64,000 nt of DNA, from NCBI GenBank assembly GCA_003313425.1, contig NHZP01000075.1, positions 1-64,000 on the forward strand. Direction: 5' to 3'. The notes beneath the pieces are model-generated. The model was not told the DNA's origin and did no database searches. It saw only the letters and a program-made list of their open reading frames with translations. Every line of letters begins with the position of its first letter. Positions within the stretch are counted from its first letter, which is position 1. This stretch comes from Pseudopyrenochaeta lycopersici (taxonomy: Eukaryota > Ascomycota > Dothideomycetes > Pleosporales > Pseudopyrenochaetaceae). Below are positions 33,500 through 45,092 of the stretch, piece by piece. The position numbers were made by a program, and so were the translations under genes.

Positions 33500-36400
33500 T
33501 GCCATCTCCACGCTCTAAGCTTAACTATTAACGAAAAGCAAGAATATTACTTGTCAGCGAAGGTAATTTTGCCATGCATCCTGCAATCAGGAGTATATAA
33601 TAGTCTAAAAGATCTACGCTAGGCCTAAAGCACGTTAGTTAGGGGGTAGCATCACACTAGACCACAACTAGAAAGAATCATCATCTAATTCGCGTTGCAT
33701 ACACGCGTTTTTGAGACAGGATCCACGATTGCCTAAGGAGGAAGAATCGGGGGCGATACTACGGTGCATCATATACTAGGAATGAAGAATCGGAATTCTG
33801 ATTGTATTTCGCCCTTAAACTAGAGCAATCTCCAGTCGAACATAGAAGGCTGTAGCCAAAACATGCCAGTTTCCTCTACCGTATCTCCAAAGCGCAGTCC
33901 GCGCTACTTAACATCCGTCTTGGAAATCCATAAATCGCGGTACAGGTCGCAAGGTAATCTATACATTCCGCTATTACAGAAAGCTTTAATTACTCTTGCG
34001 AGCATAGTTCCTATTGCGCCTGTCTCTAGCGTTAGTAGAGTATTACTTTAGCGAATGTAGTTAAAGGCACTAAGCTACCAGTTTAGCTCCCAGCAAAGGA
34101 AAGTTAAAGCCTCCTCTATCAGGATAGATAAGTAAGGCTGAGGTTCTGCTAGCCTACACGTCCTAGAATTAAGGTTAAGTTTATAGAGCAGAGCCTATAA
34201 TACTTAATACTCTTCCTAAGTTCTAAACTTTCCGTCTTAGGAAGTCTCTAAACTAAGATTTAGCCGTTTCTTAGAATTAATGTATGACTGTTATCTAGCA
34301 GCGACTATAAAGTCATTAATGTTGTTACTACGACTGAAACTACCTCCTGCTTAAGACTATAACTAGAGGAGATTCACGGGAATTAGTAAACTCTTAATAT
34401 TTTTATTTATGAACAGAAACACCTTTTGTGTAGTAAAGACCTCCTTGCAGCTCCCGTAACGTTGTGCGTAAACAAGGCCCTACAAATGTATTAAATACTT
34501 TTAGGAAACGTTAAGATTTATGCTTACTGCATCTTAAAGACTATTTACGGGGTAGGACCGCGTTCTAACGTAGTTTGCGGGATTTATTAATGCGACCCAC
34601 TACCGCAGATAACATCTCTTCTACTAATAAACACGGTTGCTATGCAACAAGATACACTCCTTTCTAACGTTAATAAATGTCTTAGGTAGGATAAGATAAT
34701 CTACGTGGACGATTAACCCTAAACTTGTCGTAAAGTTATCTCGTAGCCTAGAGAAGCTGCTGTTACACTACACAAGTTTAGTTCTATATATCTAGATAAC
34801 TATAAACATTCTACGGAACTCTGCTAGACTTAGCTTTAAGAGCTTTTCTAGCATGCACTCCTACAGGCTAGGTATATACTCCTCTTTAACTGGATAATAG
34901 ATCGGATTAGTCCCCCTAACATCCCAAGTTCTATATTTGTTATACTTAGCTCTTATCTTACTCGCTTTATAGGCCTACGTTAGTAGCAAATACTGCATTA
35001 ATATTAGCGGTAAAACTTCTTACAGAGAAGAGAGGACGACTTCGTTAATTTACAGTGTATGCTGTTCTTTAGTAAGGTAAGTCTCCTAGCTCTATAGCAT
35101 ACGCGGGAAGGTAATATAGACCTAAAACAACTGGGCGTAAAGAGCCTCGCCAAAGCGCATGTGCTGATATTAATGTAGCTCCCGTCTATAGAACTAGATA
35201 TGAATAGGTTTATTGAGGTTATAGACAGCTTTAGGGTAGTAGGAAAAGCGGAATCCCCATAGAGCTTTAAAAGACGCTGCTTCTGTAATAAATGCGTCGA
35301 TGTTAAATATAACAGAGAGATTAGGATCCCCCTAGTAAGACTTCCTAATGTTAATGATAGGAGGTTCGTCTCCGCCAGTTAGGACTCTCTTCTAAAGATG
35401 CTCTCTACTTAAGGTTAGTCGAGTATGCTTAACTTCTGTCACTAAATTAGATAATCCTGAGCTACGGAAAAACTCGGCTATTTCCGCTAAGCTTAAGCTA
35501 TTGTTGTGACTAACACTCTCTTTAGCCGAGCACTGTTCACAGACGGTTTCCTCCAGCATATGCTCCTTAATCCAGGCCCGTGCAGTGTGCTTGTCCCCTC
35601 TAGTTATTATGCGTTCTTAACAACGCTCTTTAGCACAGTCCGCAAAGTCTTCTCCATACTCGCTGTAATCCAGCTCTTACTTACTTCTGCTCTTGCCGTC
35701 CTTGTTGCTCTGTAGCTTAAATAGCGTATCCTGCAGCCAGACTTCATTTATAGAGCTTAGTAAGCTTATATTATCATTTCCCTCCTGTGCCCTGTTAGAG
35801 GGCTGACGGGTATAACAGTCGTGCTCTAGCGTATCCGCTAGCCAGGGCTCGTTTACTAGGCTTAGCAAGCTTGTATTATTATTCTCCCCTACAAGACTAC
35901 GAGTTTTTGCGCTATCAGAGGATACACGGGAGCTATAGTCGTGCTCTAGCTTAAATAGCGTATCCTCTAGCTAGAGGTCATTTACTGAGCTTAGCGAGCT
36001 TGTATTGTCTCCATCCTTATTTACGACGTCATGTGTCCTCACACTATTGAAGCATCAATAGGAAAGACATACGTGTTTTCTAGGATATTCTAATCTAGTT
36101 AAGTCTATTAGAGGAAGTTCAGGTGAAATAAATAGAGTGGACCCGTCTAGACGATTTAGAGAAGGGGATAGTAAGAGTAAGCGTTACGAAAGCACGGGCA
36201 CTTAAGCCAACAGCCGCGAGTAGGTCTGCGATCGCGTTACTACTAGCTAGCTAGCGAGTTTAGCGCCCTTATTAATAATAGATGTAGTTCCCTTCTAAGA
36301 AGGCGATAGAATTAGTTTATTGCTGCATCGCCCGCCTTATCTCTGTACTCCTCCCTCTAAAAGGCTAGGATCTAACATAATGTTGCGTCCTGTTAGTCTC

Positions 36401-36750
36401 GCCTCTCCTAGCTTATGTTACAGACCTCCTAGGCTTGAAGGCTCTCTAGATAACTCTGGCTCAACACGTCTGCTGATTGAGCCTATGCTTCTGTTTTATT
36501 AGTCTTAATTTCTAAAGAATAAGAGAGTTCTCGTACTATAACTGGCCTGCGTCGAAAGAGACTAATTAGATTTAAGGTTCTGATAATGCTGCTTTTCTTG
36601 CAGCATCCCGTGCTCTCTTAGCTCTTTGGCGAGCTCTCTTTTCTCTCTGCTTTTGCTGTTCTCGCTCTTTTACCTCTTCGCGCGTAAGAGTGGGATATGC
36701 TTTTTAAGGATATTTAAGCTTAGAAGGATCCTTTCTTGCTATTACTGTAC
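33500..36750 (-). pseudogene. Large unrecognised fungal protein, RIP-decayed
   Basis: One minus-strand frame can be followed for roughly 900 codons with stops mostly at Gln or Trp positions. The N-terminal part (about 36700-36590) is Lys/Arg/Gln-rich (KEREQQKQREKRARQRAKEL). Around 36020-35750 a motif of the type SLLSLVNEPWLADTLEHD occurs three times. A Cys pair follows (EETVCEQCSAKES). The C-terminal half includes GTMLARVIKAF and MFWLQPSMFDWRLL. The text resembles long hypothetical proteins common near fungal subtelomeric helicases, but I cannot name a domain. Copy E follows immediately on the same strand. Confidence 0.45.
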
Positions 36751-36880
36751 GTTAGTAGATTAGACTCTAGGTTACTATTTAAAGGTTTATATAGGACTAT
36801 GTTTTAGTACTGTTGCAATAATACGACCGGGTGTAAACAAAATTCGAGTATTAAACCTTAGAAGCACTTTGTAAGGGGCA

Positions 36881-36978
36881 CTAGTTCTGCAGGGGGGTCA
36901 CCAATTCTGCAGGGGGGTCACCAATTCTGCAGGGGGGTCACTAATTCTGCAGGGGTCACTAAATTTGCAGGGGGGTCA
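36881..36978 (+). repeat. 20-bp G-rich tandem repeat, five copies
   Basis: The unit CTAATTCTGCAGGGGGGTCA is present at 36881, 36901, 36921, 36941 (18 bp) and 36959. Each copy carries a run of four to six G, so the array could form G-quadruplex structure. TTTTAGGGTTTGG follows directly. Confidence 0.9.
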
Positions 36979-37299
36979 TTTTAGGGTTTGGGCCACTAAA
37001 CGCCCTTTATGGCACAGCTATATAGCAATTGTCTAACAAATTAAAGTATTACTTGCACGAATAATCTACTTCCTCTTATTTTATATATTTTCTCTTTTGT
37101 AAAATGCATTCGCAGCGCCATTTTGTCTATCGCAGCGTAATTCATCTATTTGTCCGATCCTCGGTTAGCGAGCGCGCACTGGCCATCACACCCTAGTAAG
37201 AACGCGACCCTCTCAATCCCGGCTACCTGGCCCACGAAGTAAATGAGCGCGATTAGCTTCTCCCTGAACGCAACCACGCGGTCCATGTACCGCTCTACC

Positions 37300-39965
37300 C
37301 AGTGCTGGCAACAGTTAATCAGACTGATTGGATCATCAATCAGTCCGAGCGTCAGTCCTACCAATCAGGTTATCTGCCCTCTGTCAGATATCTGATTAGC
37401 CTTCGCTTCGTACTCGCTTATCGAAATAAAATTTCAAATTTGCACACTACTCTCATAACAGTCTGTTAATCATAAGAAGAGCTCTTTCAGAGTCATCTTT
37501 ATCGCCTTCTAAAGGCAATGTGAGCTTAGGCGTCAGCGAAATTAAAATTGATGACCGTACCTCTTAGTTATCTTTAACTAAAGCGGCTTGTTCAGAAGCA
37601 TCGCAGGCTAATTCGCAGCTCTCTGACACCTCACATGCTTGCATCTTTAATATTCAGTTTAATACTCTTAAGTATCGCGGTAAGCTCCTTTAGAATATGC
37701 AATATCGTCCACAGAACAAACAGGTACTAAATATAAACGCTAAGATTTTATAGGTTTATTAGCATAGAGCCAACATATAAGTAAATAGCTACTAGAAGCT
37801 TTAGCTCTGTAAGCTCTGCTATACGGAAAAGGCATCTAGCTTACAGCTCTTTAATACGATATTAACTTTATTAATTATATCCTATTTAGGTAAGGTCTAT
37901 GGAATAACAGAACCTAGTAGGAATAGCTCAGCCCTATCCCTAAGTAATTATCTAGAGCTATTCGATAACCTTAAGTACAAGAAGCAAGTTATTAATATAT
38001 TTATTAAAAACGATCTTAGCTTTGCGCTCGTTAAAGATGCAGAATTTTAAGATACCCTCGTTAACAGCCGGCCTAAGATTAAAGCAATCCTTCTATTATC
38101 GCATAACATAATTAAAGCCTAGGTATTAGACTACTTTACGTTAAGGAAGATATAGATTAAGGATAAGGTTTCGCGTGCACGAAGTAAAATTAACATATTA
38201 TTAGATAGCTGGTGTGCTCTAACTATTAAGAATTATATTGTGATATGTAGTTACTTTATTAATAAGGACTGCACGCTTATGCATTATCTTCTGGGCTTTA
38301 AGGATACTAAAGGAGTTAAGGCTGGTGAAATAATTACAGGAATTATCGCTAAAGTTATTAACGACTATAAGGTTAGCCAGAATCTTAGTGTATTTATGAT
38401 AGATAATGCTAGAGACAATAATACTATACTTAAGGAGCTTACAACTAGGTTTAACATTAACGTTAACTTTTTACGCCTACGGTGTCTTAGTTACATTATT
38501 AACCTAGTTATTAAGGCCTTACTACTTAGTAAAGGCGTTAGTAAACTTGAGCAGAAGTTAGCTGGTGCCTTATATAAGGAAGCTTTTCGTATCTAGAATA
38601 GCACGGGTCTAATCAGTAAACTCTACAACATTTACGTCTATGTTAATAATAATAAGGTAAGATTAGTAATGTTTATTAAGTGCTAAGGAGAAGAGATTTA
38701 GATCTACTAGCTTCTTATTAATAGAGGAATTTAATAGCATTTAACTAAAGCTATAATTTCCTGTAGTATATATATCCTTATTCCCTAATCGCGGTATTAG
38801 CTTTATACTAATAAAATTCTAGAGATTAAACTCTGCGCAGTAATTACTCTTTACTAACTTCGCTAGAAACTTCTAAATTAGTAGGATGCCTATAATCTCT
38901 AACAAGACTTTCTTACTAGAGATAACTAGGAGGACTTAATTTAGTAGCAGAAAATATTAATTCCTTTCTAGCAGCTTTACGAAAGAGAGGAGGGTCGAGC
39001 ACAGAACCCTAGTCAAGAGGGATAGTATAGTACACTATAGACAGTCCTCTATAGTATAAATTATATATATAAAGTTCTTAAGAAGGCGTAAAAGGAGGTA
39101 AATATACCTAGTACTAATCTTAAACAAACTAAGTACTACAATACTAGTATTAATGCAGCCTAGATAAAGCTTAAAAAGTACTTTAAGCTTACGGACTCCT
39201 TACTACTCTATATTGCGGCTATTATCCTTTATCCTACGTAGCAATTTAAGTACTTTAAGGATAAGTAGGTAAAACATCTAAGTTAGATTAAGAGCGCGAA
39301 TAAGGTGTTTAAGAACCTTTACCTAAAGTATCGCGAAATAATTTATATTAATTCTGTATATAACTATAAGAGTTGGGTAGCAGAGGTAAATAAGCTAAAA
39401 TCTTCCTTCCCTGAACTCGGATTATTTAACATATTCTTAGCTAATTACCTATCGCGCAGGTATTAAAAGTAGAAGTAAAAGGATATAGAGAGTCTAGAGC
39501 TTAATAACTACTTACGGACATTTAATCCTAGGCTTTAGGGGTTAAAGAGTCTAATCGCCTAGTAGAAGGAGCATTAAACTAACTTCCTAGTCTTAGTATG
39601 TATAGCTTTTAATACCTTCTTAATACCAGCGATAAGTAGTAAGGTAGAGCGGGTTTTCTTAGCAGCTAAAAACCTTATTACAGATAAGCGAAATTGCTTA
39701 GGACTAGAGGTTGTGGAGGCATATCAGACACAGAGGCACTAGCTGAAAGCATGTCTTATAAATTAAGCGAAATTGCACATATTCTCGTAGTATGATTAGC
39801 GAAATATCTTACGCTTTGCACTCTTTACGACCGTACCGCGGTACGTTGCGGGGACAACTAATATCGGCAACGCTACATTAGATAGACTGATTGGATCTGG
39901 GCCGTATGTCAGATATCTGAATGTCATCTGATTGACGTCGGACTGATTGACTGTTGCCAGCACTG
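37300..39965 (+). mobile_element. hAT transposon (2666 bp) with TIRs and 8-bp target duplication
   Basis: The ends are 23-bp inverted repeats with one mismatch, beginning CAGTGCTGGCAACAGT. The flanks carry the identical 8-bp duplication GCTCTACC (37292-37299 and 39966-39973). Subterminal CAATCAG/CTGATTG words cluster at both ends, as is common in hAT elements. Confidence 0.95.
37690..39765 (+). pseudogene. hAT transposase, RIP-decayed
   Basis: The plus frame is readable with many stops. A conserved block in 38240-38596 has DNARDNNTILKEL and RLRCLSYIINLVIKALL, the hAT catalytic-region signature. Near 39610-39760 the C-terminal hATC dimerisation block is visible (ERVFLAAKNLITDKRN, EAYQTQRH). 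The element is not autonomous in its present state. Confidence 0.85.
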
Positions 39966-40519
39966 GCTCTACCTCTTTCCTGTCGATGCCGGAACGGGTG
40001 GCTGGCTTGATGAACCGCTCTCGTACTGCAGCGTCCTGCTCTACCCGCTCGAAAAGCCACTTCTCCCCATCTACGGGCATGCGGGTGCGCTGGTCCTGCA
40101 AAAAACTCCACCCGGGTCGGTCGTCGGTCGGGTTGTCGCGCAGCTGCTCCCACGGAACCTGGGGCACTTGATCTGCTGTCTGCCCGGCGCAAAACAACAG
40201 CTCCTTGAGCAGTAACCGCTTGCTCTCTGCCTGCATCCCGTGCACCATGCTACGGAACTGGGACATGGTGAAGTGCAAGTTCTTGTACAGCAGCTCGTCC
40301 CTCCCCATCCACTCGACGTGCCCGCGCGCGGTGGTGTTGTAATGCACCTTGAGCCCGTACGTGCGCAAGTCGAGCATCCACTGCATTGGGCTGTGGCTGC
40401 CTCGCACCATGAACTTGTCCATCATCTTCTGCACGAACTCTAAACACCCCTTCGGTTGATGCTGGGCTGGGCTGCTGCCGCCGTCGCTGCCGTACGCGCT
40501 GTCGTCGTCGAAGTCGTGG

Positions 40520-41609
40520 CATGTGCAAATGACATTTACCGGAAGCCGAGACCGGGGCTATGGTCGATTATCCCAGAGTTGACGGAAAACGAGGGCTGTG
40601 GCATAGACATGGCGCAGTCTTTGGTCGTTGGCGACGCCGCGGGCCGCAAAGCCGACTTTTCAGACTCGGACATGCACTGGGCGATGAATGCGGGAATTGC
40701 GTTCTATACGCCCGAAGTGTTTTTTAGAGGCGAGACCCCGGAACCTCTGGGCCATAAGTTCCATCCCGAGTGGCACCTGAGTGGTAAAGAGTGCAATGAG
40801 GGGGAGGAAGGTGGGTGGCGAGTACTGTTGGCGTGGATTTGCGAACCGGCAAAACTAACGCTTATGCCCGTATTAGTGGACATGATGCAGTCTCTATCTA
40901 AATCTATGGTCGTCCTTGTTGGCCTTCTTGGCGCGGGAAAGACGACGCTCTACCGCCGCGTCCTTCGAGACCGTGGATTTGTAAGACGAGACGCACGCTC
41001 ATACGGCTCTCGGCAAGCTTTCATCCTTGCCGTCGATGAAGTTGTGGCACAAGGAATCTCGGTAAGTTCTATATTCGCATGCGCGGTGCCCCTGGAAATA
41101 CTGACCGAGACCAGGTTGTAATTGGTTTGTAACTCTGCTGATTTGGTCACGGGTATTCCTTTGCTAATAAGACCAGATGATATGAATATCGACATTGAGT
41201 CTCGAAGCACTTGGATATCAATGGCTGCAAAGCATGGGGTTGCGGCTGACGCGGCCTTTTTCATGTCGTCAACTGATTTATGTCTTCACAATGACACTGT
41301 TCGAGCACTGGGTGGGCCTCTGGTGCGTACCAATGATTCCGTGATTATTTGTTTTCTAACATGGAATAACGAACTTTGAACCCAGATGAACCTGGAGCAT
41401 CGGCCTGTGTATCCGCGATTGCACTTCCTCGACCTTGTGCCTCGCTTCAAAAGGCCAACTATCAGTGAAGGATTCCGCGTCGTCCACGAAGTTCCTTTCA
41501 AGGTATGGACCTCTAGGTAGTTAATATCCAGGGTGTGTTCAAGCTGATTCAAAAGTAGTGGAGTGGCACCGAAGAAGAACTTGATATATGGAAGAAGTTC
41601 TGGTTGTGA
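40520..41609 (+). CDS. Polynucleotide kinase 3'-phosphatase-like gene, 5'-truncated, five exons including a 10-nt micro-exon
   Basis: The reading starts inside the phosphatase domain (ANDIYRKPRPGLW; SLVVGDAAGRKADFSDSD; GIAFYTPEVFF). It passes to the kinase P-loop (VGLLGAGKTTLYRRVL) and ends IWKKFWL. Exons that keep one frame are 40520-41061, 41115-41124, 41177-41322, 41386-41502 and 41559-41609. The 10-nt micro-exon GTTGTAATTG joins its neighbours to give GISVVIDDMNID, the conserved SVVIDNTN-type kinase motif. All introns have GT-AG ends and RCTRAY branch words. PNKP enzymes repair DNA termini by 5'-phosphorylation and 3'-dephosphorylation. The N-terminus with the DxDGT phosphatase nucleophile is missing, replaced near 40520 by TLH copy D on the other strand. 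An ATG-initiated frame from 40456 exists but begins in TLH-derived sequence. It is probably a recent pseudogene: there are no stops and no RIP pattern. Confidence 0.8.
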
Positions 41610-42222
41610 CTGCTTATAGAGGAAAGGGGTTCTTTTGTTGTTTTGTGTCTATTGAAGACGATTGGAGCTATAAATCGCTTACTGTGCTTTGTTTAACTAC
41701 ATTGTTCTTGTCAGATACAAGCGAGGGTACGCGATACTGTATTGTAGTACAAAGCTCGGGTGCAGTGATCTCAACTGTTCGGTTTACCATTTGAACCGAA
41801 CTGAACTTACCGCCAAGACTCGGTTTAATTCAATCATCTTGAAAAACCGATGGTTACTGGTAAACCAACAGTTTACTGCCAAGACTTGATGGTGGCGTTA
41901 ACTAAGTGTCAGCTGACCGCCAAGAACTAGAGAAACTTCATAACGACCAGTAGATGGATACTAGATACCTTTGTCTGGGACGATGATATCAGTTGAAGTT
42001 TAACCCTTGACTCACTATATATCTTGATTCATTAGTTGGATACTATGGGCCACACGGCTTTTTCCCAGCAACGAGTTTTTAGCATCAGCCGAGCGCATAT
42101 TTATGTACTTTATAGGCAACGGTATCGTAGACAGCATTTCTAGCGCTAAAAGCTCTACTTATAATGCCTTAGCCCTTTACGTTTTCATACTTAGTGTGCT
42201 CGATATCCTACAGACTCTGCAT
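41610..42222. other. Spacer, nothing recognised
   Basis: The word CCGCCAAGA recurs three times (about 41810-41930). No gene or element ends were identified. Confidence 0.5.
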
Positions 42223-42224
42223 TA

Positions 42225-44073
42225 ACGTATTCCATCATCGAGTGCGCCACACCATCGAGTGAGCCAAAATCTCTTGGCACCACCAACTTATGTTACGAAT
42301 TATCTATTTTATCACTATTAAACAAAGAACTTGCGTAAGTTATGCTTATATTAGATTTAGAAGATCCTTCTATATCCTTTTTACACGTTCGAGCGTTGTG
42401 CCTAGTCCCGCCACAATTTCCACAGCGCCGTAGAGCTAGTTAAGCTGTTTCTTAATTACTACTACCACGAGCCTTCTTAGATCGCTGAGACGCCGCAGAC
42501 GCTTCAGCAGCTACCTGCGCTAACGCTACACTATACTCTAATGTGCTACCTTACTAAATCCACTTCCTTTTGCGCGATTTCTGCTTAGTTATTACTGCTA
42601 ATTACTCTTTAAGCTTATAATTGCGGGCAACAAGCAGAGCGTTTTAGTGTAGCATAAGTTCAGCGCCTTTTATAAGCTGAGAGAAGCCTACCTGCGCTGT
42701 AACAGGTAACTAAGTAAAGGACTCGCGTATAAGCTTAGATTGAGATCCAAACTCTTAAGTATTGCTTAGAGTCTTTGACTGCTACAGCGTCTCTAGGAGG
42801 AGAGGTTCTAGCAGGGTACGCAGCCGTACTTTAAGGCGATCTAACACTACCTGCGCGTTTATAGGGAGTAGTCCTAACGCCTTAAAGGCCTTTTGACAGT
42901 TCTCCTCTGTAAACACGTTAAAAAACGCGTCTTTAAAGGCGGGGAGAAAGCCTTCTTTATTAATGTGGAAGACGCGCCGGCGTGCTAAGTCTTGAACGCG
43001 CTGGGAGTACTTACGCTTTAACGGCGAGAAGCAGACTACGTCAAGTAGCTAGAGGATGTACAATAAGTGAGGTAGCATACAGATAGTAAGAATCTTATGC
43101 TTAAGGCAGTAGTCTTTAAAATCCTAGTTAAGATAGCTCTTATGGCCGTCTAAGATAAGCAGCCTGTACCCCCTAACTTAACGCGCCTTTGTATGCGCGT
43201 TAAAGTACTTTAACCACTCGAGACTAAGTGCGTTGTTTGTCCAGCCGTTCTTAGAGACTGAGAGCTTCTAATTATACGGTATATCTGCCTCCTTGTACTA
43301 TGCAGAGATATGGACGCGTCCTTTGTAGACGATGAATGGCGGGGTCGCGTACCCAGCAGCGCAGATGCTCTGGATAACTGTAACCCACTCGCGATCGCCT
43401 AGCTAAACGAGCTTAGGTTGAGCGCGTCTCTCTAAGCCTGTAACAACTTTCATAGAGCTAATAATGCCCATCTGGAAGCTAGTTTCATCAAAGTTGTGCA
43501 TGTTGTTGTTGTAAACGCCGTACTTAGCTTTAGTATCCTTAACTAGCTTAAACCACGCGCTAATTTTCTCTAGATCTTCCTAGAGTATCCTCTGACGGTC
43601 CTTTACTTAGTTAAAAGCTATTTTAAGCTTATCTAAACGCGTTACAAATCTCTTAACCCATTACTTGCCTACTAGCTCTCCACCGCGTACAGCCAGCAGT
43701 TTATCCGCTATATCTGCTACCTCACACAGCTAGGGCGCAAATCCTCGCAAATCGAGGTTAAGGATATATCAGACGATTGTCTGCTCTTTAGTGCGCGTGA
43801 GCTTCTAGCGATTAGGCTGGCAATTAGCTCGAGCGGGGGTTCTGTTATATCTTCGCTGCAGGGTTGATCGGGTAACGTTAAACGCCTCAGCAGCACGTCA
43901 GACACTTTTAAATTAGCCTTAATTTATAGCCTGGAGAGTAAGCTCTATCCTGCCTTCGTTTTAAGATTGATTTAACTGAGTTGGTTAAGACATTGCGCGT
44001 AGTAGTAGTCATGTTGGGTGCCAAGAGGTTTTGGCTCACTCAGTAGTATGGCGCACTCGATAGTAGAATACGT
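42225..44073 (-). mobile_element. Fot1/pogo-type element with RIP-mutated transposase (1849 bp)
   Basis: The ends are TIRs of at least 56 bp beginning ACGTATTC, flanked by TA on both sides (42223-42224 and 44074-44075). The TIR arms differ only by C/T transitions. The transposase reads on the minus strand from about 43950 to 42400: an HTH region near the open frame 43717-43905, VGKQWVKRFVTR (Tc5-type HTH), HNFDETSFQMG, SKNGWTNNALSLEWL, and HKILTICMLPHLLYILQ. Stops replace Gln and Trp codons. Confidence 0.9.
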
Positions 44074-44075
44074 TA

Positions 44076-44568
44076 ATAGTTATTCTTATAATAAGGTAGT
44101 AAAGAATCTATTATACTATTAATAGGCTTAAGATTATTATTATTATTATTAAATTCTATAAGAAAGTCTATTTTATAAGCGCAAGTAAAGTAAAATTATA
44201 CTACTTTAGCTTATTCCTAGGATATTTAGTTAGGGAACTTAGGTTAGCTAAAGGCTAAGGCGCGTAAAGCTGTTATAACTACTAGTTACATGCTTAAAGA
44301 GAGTACTTAAAGTCTAAGAATAGTAGCTTATATACTATAATAAGAGTCTTCTATATCTATTAGAGTATCTTAAAGTTAATAGCTTAAAGTATTAGCTTTA
44401 CTATTAGTTTCCTTAGGAGTATAGATAATCTTAAAGTTAAACTAGCTGAGAAATAAAGTCTACTATACTTACTATTAACTAAGCTTCTTAGTAGTTATAA
44501 ACTATTCTAGGTTCTTATAGTCTATTTAGTTAAGAAGAGCTTATAAGTTTAAGCTCTTATTCTTTAAA
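44076..44568. other. AT-rich spacer, nothing recognised
   Basis: RIP-like AT-rich DNA between two elements. Confidence 0.5.
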
Positions 44569-44576
44569 TACTTATA

Positions 44577-45050
44577 TAGGGTAGCAAATGGGTTACAGGT
44601 ACTCGCTATGGGTATAGGTTGGGTATAGGGTTATAGATAAGTGGGTTGGGTTTAGGGTTGGGTCGCACGGACCATGGGTATAGGTTGGGGTTGGGTCGCA
44701 CGGACTCTAGGTTGGGTTAAGGCTAAGGTTATGCACGTATGAGTTTAGGTTTGGTTACGGGTACCCACTAGGGTTGCTTAGTAATCATAATAATTTACTA
44801 TAATTAGTAGCATAACTAGCTATTTTAGATACATATTAGTTAGTATTAGACCTAATATAAAAAAGACGTGATTAGTCAGACTCAGACGTACCCGAGGCTA
44901 ATAACCCTAACCCTAACCTTAACCCATTCACAGTAACCTCAACCTATACCTATCACTAGCGTATAAAGATTGGGTATAGAGCTGGGTTGGGTACGGGTCT
45001 TATGTAATCAAACCCAACCCAACCCCAACCTATACCCATTTGCCACCCTA
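44577..45050. mobile_element. hAT-like MITE (474 bp) rich in telomere-like words
   Basis: The TIR is TAGGGTRGCAAATGGGT, with an 8-bp target duplication TACTTATA (44569-44576 and 45051-45058). Inside, the arms contain repeated GGGTATAGGTTGGG and GGGTTTAGGGTTGGG words, and about 3.5 CCCTAA-type units lie at 44901-44925. No coding capacity. Confidence 0.9.
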
Positions 45051-45092
45051 TACTTATATAATTACTATAAGTTTAAGATTATAAATATTATA

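Larger units (their letters stand above)
37146..40520 (-). pseudogene. TLH central fragment split by a hAT insertion (copy D)
   Basis: Minus strand. The right part (open to 39974) reads ...QKMMDKFM, LRTYGLKVHYNTTA, QFRSMVHGM and GWSFLQDQRT, colinear with about residues 480-640 of TLH-A. The left part (37299-37150) continues with an RYMDRVVAFREKL-type segment and a GQVAG box equivalent to the start of the recombinase-like domain, then stops. The two parts become contiguous and in frame if the hAT element and one target duplication are removed. Upstream, coding similarity ends near 40520, where the PNKP-like gene begins on the opposite strand. Both ends of the TLH gene are missing. Confidence 0.8.

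Noticed and set aside
36881..36978. Regular repeat considered as CRISPR
   Set aside because: The 20-bp units are directly adjacent without spacers, and the organism is a fungus.
44901..44925. CCCTAA-like array as evidence of a chromosome fusion
   Set aside because: It lies inside a MITE with TIRs and an exact 8-bp target duplication, which explains it.
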